Assembly: GCF_918741295.1 (NCBI RefSeq)
Contig: NZ_CAKKNB010000001.1
Location: forward strand, 434,001-498,000
Source of the DNA: Aquabacterium sp. CECT 9606
GTDB taxonomy: Bacteria > Pseudomonadota > Gammaproteobacteria > Burkholderiales > Burkholderiaceae_C
Length of the DNA: 64,000 bases
Direction: 5' to 3'
The translations under genes and the position numbers were made by a program. Of the stretch, positions 43,060 through 51,900 are shown piece by piece (the first letter of the stretch is position 1; each line of letters begins with the position of its first letter). Under the pieces are notes generated by a model. That model worked only from the letters and a program-made list of their open reading frames with translations. It was not told the origin of the DNA and did no database searches.

Positions 43060-44037
43060 TCAGGGAGGACTCACACCCTGCTTCGCAAGACGCAGGGTTT
43101 CTTCGATCCGGTGTTCTTCAGCCTGGCACTGAGGTCCAGACAAGACGGATTGCACTTCATCCAGGAGCACGCGCGTGCGGGCCGGCATCAGGCGCCGACC
43201 AGGGAAAACGGCCCACGCGTCGGTCGATGGTGGGCGCCAATCGGGCAGCACTGGCAGCAAGGTGCCGGCACGCACATGGGGCTCGGCGAAGTAATCGCTG
43301 ACCAGCGTGATGCCCGCGCCCGCCAGGGCCATGCGCATCAGCACATCGGGCGAGTTGGCGGTGGCGCGGCCGGGCGGGATGCCCTCCCAGCGCGCTGGAT
43401 CGCGCAGCAGCACCCAGGGCACCGCATCACCGCTGCGGCCCAGCAGGCGCAGGCCATCGTGCTCCATCAAGGCTTCCGGCTCCGAGGGCTGGCCGCGCCG
43501 CGCCAGGTAGCTGGGCGAGGCATACAGCCCCGCCGTGAAGGTGGCCAGGCGCCGGGCCGCGAGTGTGCTGTCGTCAGTGAGGTCGCCCATGCGGATGGCC
43601 ACGTCGAAGTTCTCGCCGATCAGGTCGACCCGGCGCGGCGTGAGGTCCAACTCCAGCGAGATGGCGGGGTACTTCTGCACAAAGGTGGCCAGCATCGGGG
43701 CCAGCACATTGCTGGCGAAATCCGCCGGCATCGACACGCGCAGCCGCCCGCTGGGCTGGACCTGGCGGTGCTGGGCCAACAGGGCGGCGGCGTCCGCCTC
43801 CGAGGCGATCTGGTGGGCGTGCTCCAGCACGCTGTGGCCAAAGTCGGTGAGCGTGAGTTGGCGGGTGGTGCGCAGCAGCAGGCGCTCGCCCAACTGCGCT
43901 TCCAGTGCTGACACGCGGCGCGACACGGTGGATTTGGGCAGGCCCAGGCGCTCGGCCGCACGGCTGAAGCTGTGCTCGTCCACCACCCGGGCGAAGAGCA
44001 AAAGGTCGTTCGGTTCCACGTTCATCGGCGCCACCAT
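43060..44037 (-). CDS. LysR family transcriptional regulator
   Basis: This 325-residue LysR protein has an N-terminal HTH (residues about 10-65; FSRAAERLGLPKSTVSRRVSALEAQLG) and a substrate domain. It is divergent from the azoreductase gene and is its likely regulator. The ATG at 44037 touches the palindrome at 44037-44056; the in-frame ATG at 44025 is an alternative start. LysR genes beside azoR-type reductases often respond to quinones or electrophiles. Confidence 0.92.
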   Translation of the reverse strand: MVAPMNVEPNDLLLFARVVDEHSFSRAAERLGLPKSTVSRRVSALEAQLGERLLLRTTRQLTLTDFGHSVLEHAHQIASEADAAALLAQHRQVQPSGRLRVSMPADFASNVLAPMLATFVQKYPAISLELDLTPRRVDLIGENFDVAIRMGDLTDDSTLAARRLATFTAGLYASPSYLARRGQPSEPEALMEHDGLRLLGRSGDAVPWVLLRDPARWEGIPPGRATANSPDVLMRMALAGAGITLVSDYFAEPHVRAGTLLPVLPDWRPPSTDAWAVFPGRRLMPARTRVLLDEVQSVLSGPQCQAEEHRIEETLRLAKQGVSPP

Positions 44038-44056
44038 TGTTCTACTAGTGGAACAA
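44037..44056. promoter_or_regulatory. LysR-type palindrome at the azoR promoter
   Basis: TTGTTC and GAACAA frame a central ACTAGT, giving a 20-base palindrome with one mismatched pair. It sits at the start of the LysR gene and about 90 bases before azoR, where a LysR regulator would bind to control both. Confidence 0.6.
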
Positions 44057-44145
44057 TGTTATCCAATTCGAGATCTTCCGCAATGCTGTGGGGATAATTA
44101 CAGTGAGTCCATCGCTTCAACGAACTTTTTCCCAAAGGACTCACC

Positions 44146-44748
44146 ATGAACATCCTGCAAATCAATTCCAGTTCGCGCCCTGACGCTTCGCACTCCAGCC
44201 GCTTGGCTGCCACCATCGTCGAGCGCATCCGCGCCAGCCAGCTTGACGCCTCGGTCACCGTGCGGGACCTGGGCCGCACACCCCTTGGCGAGTTGGACGA
44301 GTCCGCCCTGCAGGCCCTGTTCACCCCCGCCGAGCAACGCTCGCCTGAGCAAGCCGCCCGCGTGGCCATCGACGATGCCGTGATCGCCGAGATCCAGGCC
44401 GCCGACGTGCTGGTGCTGGGCGTGCCCATGTACAACTTTGGCGTGCCCGCCCAGCTCAAGAACTGGATCGACGCCATCGCCCGGGCCAAGGTCACTTTCA
44501 CCTACACCGAGAAGGGCCCTGTCGGTCTGCTGACCGGCAAGAAGGTCTATGTGGCCTTGACCCGTGGCGGCCTGTACCGCAACACGCCGGCTGACACCCA
44601 AGTGCCTTACCTGAAGACCGTGTTGGCCTTCCTGGGCATGACCGATGTGCAGTTCGTGTACGCCGAAGGCATCGCCATGGGCCCGCAGGCCGAGCAAGAG
44701 GCTTTGGCCTCGGCCCAGGCCCAGATCGAGGAAGTCATCCCTGCTTGA
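44146..44748 (+). CDS. azoR: FMN-dependent NADH-azoreductase
   Basis: The 200-residue flavodoxin-fold enzyme reduces quinones and azo compounds with NADH. It starts [21 protein letters not shown] (FMN phosphate loop), has [19 protein letters not shown] near residue 94-112 and TRGGLY near 143, all AzoR hallmarks. It is followed after 44 bases by a pirin gene, a common pairing. Control by the divergent LysR gene is likely. Confidence 0.94.
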   Translation: MNILQINSSSRPDASHSSRLAATIVERIRASQLDASVTVRDLGRTPLGELDESALQALFTPAEQRSPEQAARVAIDDAVIAEIQAADVLVLGVPMYNFGVPAQLKNWIDAIARAKVTFTYTEKGPVGLLTGKKVYVALTRGGLYRNTPADTQVPYLKTVLAFLGMTDVQFVYAEGIAMGPQAEQEALASAQAQIEEVIPA

Positions 44749-44792
44749 GGGATGATTCAACAGATGGTTCAACCGCCAGCAAGGAGCATCGC

Positions 44793-45671
44793 ATGAGCAC
44801 CACTTTGACCCACACCGTGTCCACTGTTTCACATCCGCGCGATGTGGAGCGCCTGATCGCCGGCCAGGCCACGTCCGATGGCGATGGCGTCAAGCTGACA
44901 CGCGTGCTCACGCAGCCCTTGCAGCGGCGGCTTGATCCCTTTTTGATGCTCGATGCCTTTGGCACCGACAACCCCGACGACTACATCGGTGGCTTCCCAG
45001 ATCACCCGCACCGCGGCTTTGAAACGGTCACCTACATGATTGCGGGCCGCATGCGCCACCGTGACAGCGCGGGCCATGAAGGGTTGCTGCAAAACGGTGG
45101 CGTGCAGTGGATGACGGCTGGCCGCGGCGTGATCCACTCCGAGTTGCCCGAGCAGGACGAAGGCCGCATGGAAGGCTTCCAGCTGTGGCTGAACCTGCCC
45201 GCCAAGGACAAGATGAGCGCGCCCTGGTACCGCGACATTCAAAGCGAGGACATCCCGCAACTCACCACGGGTGAAGGCGTGACAGTGCGCGTGATCGCGG
45301 GTGCCAGCCATGGCGTGGCCGGGGCCGTGCAGCGCGAAGCCACGCAGCCGCTGTACCTGGATCTGCACCTGCCCGAAGGCGCCAGCTTCGCGCAGCCTTT
45401 GCCGGCCACGCACAACGCCTTCATCTACGTGTACCGGGGTGAGTTGCAGGTGGGCGACACGCCTGTGCCGACGCAACGCATGGCCATCCTGAAAAACGAG
45501 GCCGATCGCGATGGCGTGGTGGTGACGGCGAAGACCGCCACACGTGCCCTGCTGATCGCGGGCCAGCCGCTCAGGGAGCCTATCGCGCAGTACGGGCCCT
45601 TCGTGATGAACCGCAACGAAGAAATCTTCCAGGCGGTGGAAGACTTCAAGGCGGGGCGCCTGGCCGTTTGA
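44793..45671 (+). CDS. Pirin family protein (quercetinase-like)
   Basis: The 292-residue double-cupin protein has the pirin motif DPFLMLDAFG and the metal-binding block PDHPHRGFETVTYMIAGRMRHRDSAGHEG, with three His and a Glu positioned as in YhhW/human pirin. AAGGAG ahead of the ATG at 44793 sets the start. Bacterial pirins can cleave quercetin or act as redox sensors. Together with azoR it suggests a response to quinones or phenolics. Confidence 0.93.
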   Translation: MSTTLTHTVSTVSHPRDVERLIAGQATSDGDGVKLTRVLTQPLQRRLDPFLMLDAFGTDNPDDYIGGFPDHPHRGFETVTYMIAGRMRHRDSAGHEGLLQNGGVQWMTAGRGVIHSELPEQDEGRMEGFQLWLNLPAKDKMSAPWYRDIQSEDIPQLTTGEGVTVRVIAGASHGVAGAVQREATQPLYLDLHLPEGASFAQPLPATHNAFIYVYRGELQVGDTPVPTQRMAILKNEADRDGVVVTAKTATRALLIAGQPLREPIAQYGPFVMNRNEEIFQAVEDFKAGRLAV

Positions 45672-45680
45672 CGCGTGGCT

Positions 45681-46055
45681 TCAGTCCGGGTCGGTGCCCG
45701 CCGTGTCGGACGTGGCGATGTCTGACAAGCCGGGGCCACGCCGTGGCGCGTGCTTTTCAACGGCCGTGCCCACGGCGCGCTTGAGCTTGCCCACCGCGCC
45801 TTGAATGGCCTGGTGGGCTGAGGCCGCATGGTCCTTCACGATCACGGGCTCCAGCCCGATCAGGCGCGCTTCCAGGGTGCAGTGGATGTCGTCCGGGTGG
45901 GCCTTGGCGTGGCTGACCGCGTCGGCCACATGGGCCTCAACGCGGGTCACGTGGTCGCCGAAGCGGCTCAGGGCCTCTTTCACCTCGGATTCGAGGAACT
46001 CGGCCATGCCGTGGCGGCCATCAACGTGGGTATCGGTGTTCAGCAGGACTTGCAT
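45681..46055 (-). CDS. HPF/RaiA-family ribosome-associated protein
   Basis: The 124-residue protein starts MQVLLNTDTHVDG and has the HPF/RaiA fold signature (LSRFGDHVTRVEAHVAD, HCTLEARLIGLEPVIVKDHAASAHQAIQGAVGKLKRAV). Members bind 30S subunits and silence ribosomes in stationary phase. It lacks the long C-terminal dimerisation domain, so it is the short type. Divergent members with this sequence pattern sit outside the rpoN locus, and a true role in hibernation is unproven. Confidence 0.85.
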   Translation of the reverse strand: MQVLLNTDTHVDGRHGMAEFLESEVKEALSRFGDHVTRVEAHVADAVSHAKAHPDDIHCTLEARLIGLEPVIVKDHAASAHQAIQGAVGKLKRAVGTAVEKHAPRRGPGLSDIATSDTAGTDPD

Positions 46056-46114
46056 GGGTGCCTTCTTTCCTCAGCTTGTTTGGCCCAGTGTAGCCCTGCG
46101 TTGGGCATCGTTGC

Positions 46115-46570
46115 TCACGCCATGTCTGGCACAGGATTGCGAAAGCTGACATTGAGCAGATTCCAGGCGTTGATCGCGGCAATGGCAAAGCCCAGTTCGG
46201 CAATCTCCCCATCCGAGAACTGGGCCTTCAGCAGGGCAAATTCGTCGTCATTGGCATCGCTGTGCGGCGTGGCAGTGATGAGCTCTGCCCAGCGCAGGGC
46301 GGCGCGCTCGCGTTCATTGAAAAACGGCGCTTCACGCCAGCCCGCCACTGAGTTGAGGTGGCGAGGGTCCACGTCCTGCTTGACCAGGTCTGCCCAGTGC
46401 ATGTCCATGCAATAAGCGCAGCCATTGATCTGCGACACACGCAGGAAGACCAGGTCAACCAGGCGGGTGCCCAGTGAGCCCTTCTGCACGGCGGTAGAGA
46501 GTTCGTACAAGGCCTTGAAGGCCTTGGGGGCCAGCTTCATGTAGGGCAGGCGCACGGTGTGGGTGCTCAT
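46115..46570 (-). CDS. Carboxymuconolactone decarboxylase family protein (ECF41 target)
   Basis: The 151-residue AhpD-like protein has the redox motif INGCAYCMDMHWADL (CxxC plus His) near residue 50-64 and the family's C-terminal ELGFAIAAINAWNLLNVSF. It probably detoxifies peroxides or acts as a thiol reductase rather than a lactone decarboxylase. It is preceded by an ECF41-type promoter (46632-46658) and lies next to an ECF41 sigma gene, the classical arrangement of this group. Confidence 0.93.
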   Translation of the reverse strand: MSTHTVRLPYMKLAPKAFKALYELSTAVQKGSLGTRLVDLVFLRVSQINGCAYCMDMHWADLVKQDVDPRHLNSVAGWREAPFFNERERAALRWAELITATPHSDANDDEFALLKAQFSDGEIAELGFAIAAINAWNLLNVSFRNPVPDMA

Positions 46571-46631
46571 GGCGGGATCCTTGTGGTTGGGATGCGGAAA
46601 GCCGCCCTTTGCGGCCTTCCATGCCCATCAA

Positions 46632-46658
46632 GACGCCCCAGCCTGGGCGCTTGTGACA
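46632..46658 (-). promoter_or_regulatory. ECF41 promoter of the carboxymuconolactone decarboxylase gene
   Basis: On the reverse strand TGTCACA (46658-46652) and CGTC (46635-46632) are separated by 16 bases, which is the published ECF41 promoter signature. It lies about 60 bases upstream of the decarboxylase start and just inside the end of the sigma gene's intergenic side. Confidence 0.8.
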
Positions 46659-46665
46659 GCCGCGC

Positions 46666-47553
46666 TCAAATATTTCTTGAGATGCCCGCCAGCTTGTCTG
46701 GATTGCGCACGGCATAGATCGCCACGATCTGCTCGCCATCGGTGACGAAGGCCTGTGCCGACTCCAACTGCCCGTCGATGTAGCGCAGCAGTCCGGGCTC
46801 GCCATTCAACATGGCCGGGCGGTAGTCGATCTGCTCGGGCAACAGGCGCTTGGACAAGGCCCAGTACAGGTTGGTGACGCGGTCGCCGCCGCGAAGGACC
46901 TGGCCAAACGAGGGCACCTTGCCGCCCCCATCGCTGATCAGTTGGACATCACTGGCCAGCATGGCTTTCATGGCCTCGCGTTCGCCGCTGCGTGCCGCCA
47001 GCATGAACTTTTCGAGCACGCGGCGGTGGGCATCCTTGGGCACCTCGAAACGTGGCCGATCCTCTTGCACGCGCTGAGAAGCGCGGTGCACGATCTGGCG
47101 GCAGGCGGCCTCGCTTTTGCCCAGCAGTGTGGCCACTTCTGCGTAATCGTGGTCGAACACCTGGCGCAAAAGGAAGGCTGCGCGTTCTTCAGGCGACAGG
47201 CGCTCGAGCACCCACATCAAGGCGACGGACAACTCGCCCGCCAACTCGGCCGCGGCCTCGGGGGTGCGGTGGTCCGCCAACTGCACCAGCGGCTCGGGCA
47301 GCCACCAGCCCACATAAGCCTCGCGCTCGGTTTTGGCCAAGCGCAGCCGGTCAATGGCCAGGCGGGTCACCACGGTCACCAGCCAGGCCTCCGCGGACTG
47401 CAGCGTCGCTTGCTCGACCTGATGCCAACGGAGCCAGGCATCTTGCAGCACGTCCTCGGCATCGGCCCGTGTGCCCAGCATGCGGTATGCGATGGCGAAC
47501 AGCCTTGGCCGCAAGGCGGTGAAGGGGTCGGAGGCGGGCGTGTCGGTACTCAT
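46666..47553 (-). CDS. ECF41-group RNA polymerase sigma factor with SnoaL-like C-terminal domain
   Basis: The 295-residue sigma factor has region 2 (residues about 12-75), the WLPEPL linker motif near 88, region 4 (about 110-165) and a SnoaL-like extension of about 110 residues with the DGGGK motif near 208 and NPDK near 285. These motifs define ECF41, in which the extension replaces an anti-sigma factor and tunes activity. Its own upstream gap holds a second ECF41 promoter (47590-47616), so it activates itself. The inducing signal is unknown. Confidence 0.95.
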   Translation of the reverse strand: MSTDTPASDPFTALRPRLFAIAYRMLGTRADAEDVLQDAWLRWHQVEQATLQSAEAWLVTVVTRLAIDRLRLAKTEREAYVGWWLPEPLVQLADHRTPEAAAELAGELSVALMWVLERLSPEERAAFLLRQVFDHDYAEVATLLGKSEAACRQIVHRASQRVQEDRPRFEVPKDAHRRVLEKFMLAARSGEREAMKAMLASDVQLISDGGGKVPSFGQVLRGGDRVTNLYWALSKRLLPEQIDYRPAMLNGEPGLLRYIDGQLESAQAFVTDGEQIVAIYAVRNPDKLAGISRNI

Positions 47554-47589
47554 GGTGCTTCAGGCAAGGATAGTGCAGTGGTGAGACAA

Positions 47590-47616
47590 GACGTGGCAGC
47601 CGGGCGAGTTGTGACA
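47590..47616 (-). promoter_or_regulatory. ECF41 promoter of the sigma gene itself
   Basis: On the reverse strand TGTCACA (47616-47610) and CGTC (47593-47590) are again 16 bases apart, in the 81-base gap ahead of the sigma gene. It repeats the spacing and both elements of the decarboxylase promoter, which points to autoregulation. Confidence 0.78.
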
Positions 47617-47634
47617 AGCCGGCTGCGAGTTGCC

Positions 47635-48405
47635 TCAAACGCCTGCCTGCGCCCAGAACAGACCGGTCGTGAACGTGAACGAACCGTCGGTCTCGATGGC
47701 CAGCGCTTCTTGCACCTCCTTCGGCGCCTCAATCTGCACTTCGCGGATCATGGCCACACGCGTGCTGGGCGTTCGCATCCGGGTCACCCATGACGAGAAA
47801 TCAATACGCACCGGCCAGCTCTCATGGGCCGCGTCGGCAAAGCCTGCGTCAGCCAGCAAGGCGTGCCATTGCGACACCGCGCGGTTGCGCACATGCGAGC
47901 GGTCTCGGAGCAATTCGATGGCTTGCAGATGGCTGTCGACCAGCGCGTCTTCCTCGCCTTGCACATCGATGAGGAGAAGGTGTCCCCCGGGTTTGAGCAC
48001 CCGCCGCATGGCCTTCAAGGCCGCTGCCAACCTCGTCCAGTGGTGGGCGCTGTAGCGCGAGCACACCAGGTCGAAGCTGGCATCCGCGAAAGGCAGGTTT
48101 TCAGCGGTGGACTGCGCGGTTTCGATGTGGTGAAAGCCTTTGGCGGTGGCCGCCTGCCGGACGGTGTCCAGCATGGGGCCCGATGGATCGAGCGCCACGA
48201 TGCGGGCCACGTGCGGTGCCAGCGCGAAACTGAGGTGGCCGGCGCCACAGCCCACGTCCAGCGCCTGGCCGCCTGCTGCGACGGACTGCGCAACCAGGGC
48301 CTGCGCCTTGGCCAGGTCCGGGCCTTGCGCATGGACGGGGCTGTCCAGGTAGGCCTGGGCCTGGGTGCCGTATTGCTCAAGGTTGGTCTGAAGGTGGGTT
48401 CGCAT
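47635..48405 (-). CDS. Class I SAM-dependent methyltransferase
   Basis: This 256-residue methyltransferase has the SAM motif ALDVGCGAGHLSFALA near residue 48-63, the acidic ALDPS, and the post-motifs AENLPFADASFDLVCSRYSAHHW and RVLKPGGHLLLIDV. It belongs to the UbiE/Coq5-like Methyltransf_11 group. The ATG at 48405 gives the normal lead. It is divergent from the XRE regulator. The substrate is unknown. Confidence 0.9.
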   Translation of the reverse strand: MRTHLQTNLEQYGTQAQAYLDSPVHAQGPDLAKAQALVAQSVAAGGQALDVGCGAGHLSFALAPHVARIVALDPSGPMLDTVRQAATAKGFHHIETAQSTAENLPFADASFDLVCSRYSAHHWTRLAAALKAMRRVLKPGGHLLLIDVQGEEDALVDSHLQAIELLRDRSHVRNRAVSQWHALLADAGFADAAHESWPVRIDFSSWVTRMRTPSTRVAMIREVQIEAPKEVQEALAIETDGSFTFTTGLFWAQAGV

Positions 48406-48514
48406 CGTGGACTCCGTTTTCGGTGGTTGAAGCCCAGACCTTAGTCGTGCCATGATCCTGGTACAAGATCAGCGTTTATCCTATTACAAGAATCAACAGG
48501 CTGAGGCCCACCTC

Positions 48515-49327
48515 ATGCGAAAGCGTCCACCTTCGGCACCGGTCATTGCCGCCGCGCCTCAGAACCAACTGGGCGAGTTCTTGCGCGCCAAACGCGATCA
48601 ATTGCGCCCGCAAGACGTGGGCTTGCCGCCGGGCTTCAGGCGGCGCGCGCCAGGGCTGCGCCGCGAAGAGGTGGCCACGCTGTGCCACATCAGCCCCACC
48701 TGGTACACCTGGATCGAGCAAGGTCGCACGCAGGCCGTGTCCACCGAGACCTTGGGCGCCATCGCCACCGGACTGCACTTGTCGCATGCTGAGCGCGCCT
48801 ACCTGTTCGAGCTGGCCGCGCGCGCCGACCCCGAGCACCCGGCCGTGGCGGGTTCGGCCCCGCACCAACTGGCTGACCTGGTCAAGGTGATCCGCACGCC
48901 AGCCTACATCCTGGACCGGCATTGGGATGCCATCGCCTGGAACAGGCCGGCCGCTTTGTTGTTCGACGATTGGCTCAAGGGGACCGGGGCGCGCAATCTG
49001 CTGCGCTACGTGTTTCTCAACCCACGGGCGCCCAGCTTCATCGTCAACTGGCCTGAGCGGGCGCAGCGGCTGGTGGCCGAGTACCGCTCGGACACGGCGG
49101 CCTGGCGCGATGACCCGGTGCGCCAGGCTCTGGTTGATGAGCTGCGCTCTGCCAGCCGCACCTTTGACGCGGCCTGGCAATCTCAAAAAGTGCTGAGCCG
49201 CGAAGGTGGATTGCGCGCTTTCGAACATGCCCGTTCAGGCCGGCGCGAGTATGAGCAGTTCACCTTGCGCGTGGCGCAGCACCCCGATCTGAAGCTCACC
49301 GTGCTCGTACCCGATGAGGGCACATAG
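48515..49327 (+). CDS. XRE family regulator with MmyB-type ligand domain
   Basis: This protein of about 270 residues has an N-terminal helix-turn-helix (residues about 18-85; LGEFLRAKRDQL, GLRREEVATLCHISPTWYTWIEQGR) and a MmyB-like ligand domain of the PAS fold (about 100-260; RTPAYILDRHWDAIAWNRPAALLF), known in the family to bind fatty acids. It is divergent from the methyltransferase and probably regulates it. The ATG at 48452 is an alternative start. Confidence 0.92.
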   Translation: MRKRPPSAPVIAAAPQNQLGEFLRAKRDQLRPQDVGLPPGFRRRAPGLRREEVATLCHISPTWYTWIEQGRTQAVSTETLGAIATGLHLSHAERAYLFELAARADPEHPAVAGSAPHQLADLVKVIRTPAYILDRHWDAIAWNRPAALLFDDWLKGTGARNLLRYVFLNPRAPSFIVNWPERAQRLVAEYRSDTAAWRDDPVRQALVDELRSASRTFDAAWQSQKVLSREGGLRAFEHARSGRREYEQFTLRVAQHPDLKLTVLVPDEGT

Positions 49328-49342
49328 GCTTGTAATTTAATG

Positions 49343-49366
49343 ATTATTCATTAATAATTGAATAAT
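49343..49366. promoter_or_regulatory. Probable ArsR operator
   Basis: ATTATTCA and TGAATAAT are perfect eight-base arms around an AT-only eight-base spacer. The site ends on the arsR start codon. The AT-rich stretch stands out against the GC-rich genome, as is usual for ArsR operators. Confidence 0.6.
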
Positions 49367-49682
49367 GAAAGAACAAGACGTTGTGAAATCCCTGGCCGCC
49401 TTGGCCCAAGTGGTTCGGCTGCGGGTGTTCCGCGCCCTGGTGGTGGCGGGGCCGGCGGGTTTGACACCCTCCGACTTGAGCGAATCGCTGGGAGTGCCGG
49501 GCTCGGCCTTGTCCTTCCACCTCAAGGAACTGCTGCATGCCGAACTGGTCAGCCAGGAGCGCGACGGCCGCCATCTGATCTACCGCGCCGCCTTCGAGCA
49601 CATGAACGGTTTGCTGTCCTACCTGAACGACAACTGTTGTCAGGGGCAACCTTGTGTCGTGCAACGCAAGGCCAAGTCATGA
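49365..49682 (+). CDS. arsR: ArsR family arsenic-responsive repressor
   Basis: The 105-residue winged-helix repressor has the HTH LTPSDLSESLGVPGSALSFHLKELLHAELV and a C-terminal NCCQGQPC cluster. It lacks the ELCVCDL site of E. coli ArsR but has the distal Cys pair plus Cys used by other ArsR types for As(III). It overlaps acr3 by four bases (ATGA) and represses its own operon. The ATG at 49365 has no clear ribosome site because the operator occupies that region. Confidence 0.93.
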   Translation: MKEQDVVKSLAALAQVVRLRVFRALVVAGPAGLTPSDLSESLGVPGSALSFHLKELLHAELVSQERDGRHLIYRAAFEHMNGLLSYLNDNCCQGQPCVVQRKAKS

Positions 49683-50710
49683 GCCGGTTCGAGCGCTACC
49701 TCTCTGTGTGGGTGTTCCTGTGCATCCTGGTCGGCATCGCGTTGGGGCAGGCCATGCCCGAGGTGTTCCAGGCCATTGGCCACCTGGAAGTCGCCCAGGT
49801 CAACCTGCCGGTGGGTTTGCTGATCTGGGTGATGGTCATCCCGATGCTGCTGAGGGTGGATTTCGCCAGCCTGTCGCAAGTGCGCCAGCACTGGAAAGGC
49901 ATGGGGATCACCCTGTTCGTGAACTGGGCGGTCAAACCGTTCTCGATGGCCTTGCTGGGCTGGGTGTTCGTTCGGCACCTGTTCGCGCCTTACCTGCCGG
50001 CCGACCAACTGGACAGCTACATCGCCGGCCTGATCCTGCTGGCCGCGGCGCCTTGCACGGCCATGGTGTTCGTGTGGAGCCGGCTCACAGGAGGCCACCC
50101 CTTGTTCACCTTGTCGCAAGTGGCACTGAACGACGCGATCATGGTGTTCGCATTCGCGCCCATCGTGGCCCTGTTGCTGGGCATGTCGGCGATCATCGTG
50201 CCTTGGGACACCTTGATCACCTCGGTGGTGCTGTACATCGTGATCCCGGTGATCGTGGCGCAGCTGTTGCGCCACGCCTTGCTGGCGCGCGGCCCTGCTG
50301 CGCTGGAGGCCGCCTTGGCCAGGATCGGCCCTTGGTCGATCGCCGCCTTGCTGGCCACCCTGGTGCTGCTGTTCGCCTTCCAGGGCCAGGCCATCCTTCA
50401 AAAGCCGGTGGTCATTGCGCTGTTGGCGGTCCCCATCCTGATCCAGGTGATCTTCAATTCGGCCCTGGCTTACTGGCTCAACCGCCGGGTGGGTGAATCG
50501 CATGACGTGGCCTGCCCCTCCGCCCTGATCGGCGCGAGCAATTTCTTTGAGCTGGCGGTGGCCGCGGCCATCAGCCTGTTTGGGTTCGACTCGGGTGCGG
50601 CCCTGGCCACCGTGGTGGGCGTGCTGATCGAGGTGCCCGTGATGTTGCTGGTGGTCCACGTGGTCAACCGGAGCAAGGGCTGGTATGAACAAGGAGCGCG
50701 AGGCGCATGA
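49679..50710 (+). CDS. arsB: Arsenite efflux permease, Acr3 family
   Basis: The 343-residue inner-membrane protein has ten predicted segments and the Acr3 hallmark APCTAMVFVWSRLTGGHPLFT near residue 126-146, including the essential Cys. It exports arsenite (and possibly antimonite). It is coupled by overlaps to arsR (ATGA) and to arsC (ATGA). Confidence 0.96.
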   Translation: MSRFERYLSVWVFLCILVGIALGQAMPEVFQAIGHLEVAQVNLPVGLLIWVMVIPMLLRVDFASLSQVRQHWKGMGITLFVNWAVKPFSMALLGWVFVRHLFAPYLPADQLDSYIAGLILLAAAPCTAMVFVWSRLTGGHPLFTLSQVALNDAIMVFAFAPIVALLLGMSAIIVPWDTLITSVVLYIVIPVIVAQLLRHALLARGPAALEAALARIGPWSIAALLATLVLLFAFQGQAILQKPVVIALLAVPILIQVIFNSALAYWLNRRVGESHDVACPSALIGASNFFELAVAAAISLFGFDSGAALATVVGVLIEVPVMLLVVHVVNRSKGWYEQGARGA

Positions 50711-51144
50711 GCACGATGATCAAGATTTACCACAACCCGGCCTGCGGCACCTCCCGCAATACTTTGGCTTTGATTCGCAACAGCGGGGCCGAGCCCGAGG
50801 TGATCGAGTACCTGAAGACGCCCCCCAGCCGCGAAGAGTTGCAAGCGCTGCTGGCCGCCTTGGCCATCCCGGTGCGCGAGCTGCTGCGCCGCAAAGGCAC
50901 ACCCTACGACGAGCTGGGACTGGATGCCCCCCACTGGACCGACGAGCAATTGCTGGACTTCGTGGTGGCGCATCCGATCTTGTTGAACCGGCCCGTGGTG
51001 GTGACGCCCCTGGGGGCCAAGCTGTGCCGCCCGTCCGAGCTGGTACTGGACATCCTGCCCGCGCCTCAACAGGGCGCGTTCACCAAGGAAGATGGCGAAG
51101 TGGTGATCGATGCGGAGGGTCGCCGTGTCCACCGCCCATCCTGA
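50707..51144 (+). CDS. arsC: Arsenate reductase, glutaredoxin-dependent
   Basis: The 145-residue enzyme reduces arsenate to arsenite with glutathione and glutaredoxin. The catalytic Cys is in [13 protein letters not shown] near residue 13; the [17 protein letters not shown] block near 98-115 holds the Arg of the anion site. It overlaps acr3 by four bases, and arsH starts within its last codons. Confidence 0.96.
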   Translation: MSTMIKIYHNPACGTSRNTLALIRNSGAEPEVIEYLKTPPSREELQALLAALAIPVRELLRRKGTPYDELGLDAPHWTDEQLLDFVVAHPILLNRPVVVTPLGAKLCRPSELVLDILPAPQQGAFTKEDGEVVIDAEGRRVHRPS

Positions 51145-51847
51145 TCTGCCCAACATCGATCCTGCGCTGTTCAAGGTGCCGGGCCAGCAGACCCTGCAGG
51201 ACGCGGCCAGGTCAACGCACGCGCCGCGCTTTCTGCTGCTGTACGGTTCCTTGCGCGAGCGTTCCTACAGCAAGCTGTTGACGCTGGAGGCGGCACGTCT
51301 GCTGGAGGCCATGGGCGGCGACGTGCGGGTGTTCGATCCCACGGGCCTGCCTTTGCCCGACTCGGCGCCGGACAGCCATCCCAAGGTGCAGGAGCTGCGC
51401 GAGTTGGCGCAGTGGTCGGAGGGCATGGTGTGGTGTTCGCCTGAACGGCATGGCGCCATGACCGGGATCCTGAAATCGCAGATCGACTGGATTCCCTTGA
51501 GTGTGGGGTCCATCAGACCGACGCAGGGCAAGACCTTGGCGGTGATGGAGGTGTCGGGGGGATCGCAGTCGTTCAACGCCGTCAACCAGATGCGCATTCT
51601 GGGGCGCTGGATGCGCATGATCACCATCCCGAATCAATCGTCGGTGGCCAAGGCTTTCCTGGAGTTCGACGAGGTGGGGCGCATGAAGCCATCGGCCTAC
51701 TACGAGCGGGTGGTGGACGTGATGGAGGAGCTGGTCAAGTTCACTTTGCTGACGCGCGATGTTTCCGGCCACCTGCTTGACCGGTACAGCGAGCGGCGGG
51801 AGTCGGCCGAGGCCTTGAGCAAGCGCGTGAACCTGCCGGCAGTCTGA
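51125..51847 (+). CDS. arsH: Arsenical resistance flavoprotein ArsH
   Basis: The 240-residue FMN protein oxidises trivalent organoarsenicals and reduces quinones. It has the flavodoxin-type [22 protein letters not shown] near residue 43-63 and [22 protein letters not shown] near 110-130. The GTG at 51125 is chosen because GGAGG lies six bases upstream; it starts 20 bases inside arsC. It is the last ars gene. Confidence 0.95.
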   Translation: MSTAHPDLPNIDPALFKVPGQQTLQDAARSTHAPRFLLLYGSLRERSYSKLLTLEAARLLEAMGGDVRVFDPTGLPLPDSAPDSHPKVQELRELAQWSEGMVWCSPERHGAMTGILKSQIDWIPLSVGSIRPTQGKTLAVMEVSGGSQSFNAVNQMRILGRWMRMITIPNQSSVAKAFLEFDEVGRMKPSAYYERVVDVMEELVKFTLLTRDVSGHLLDRYSERRESAEALSKRVNLPAV

Positions 51848-51900
51848 ACAAAATCGGGTGCCTGGGCGCCATGTGCGTGGTTGGCGCTACGATCTGCGCG

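Noticed and set aside
49640..50692. A 350-codon His/Gln-rich frame opposite acr3
   Set aside because: Acr3 is certain; the frame is the mirror of hydrophobic codons and has no fold.
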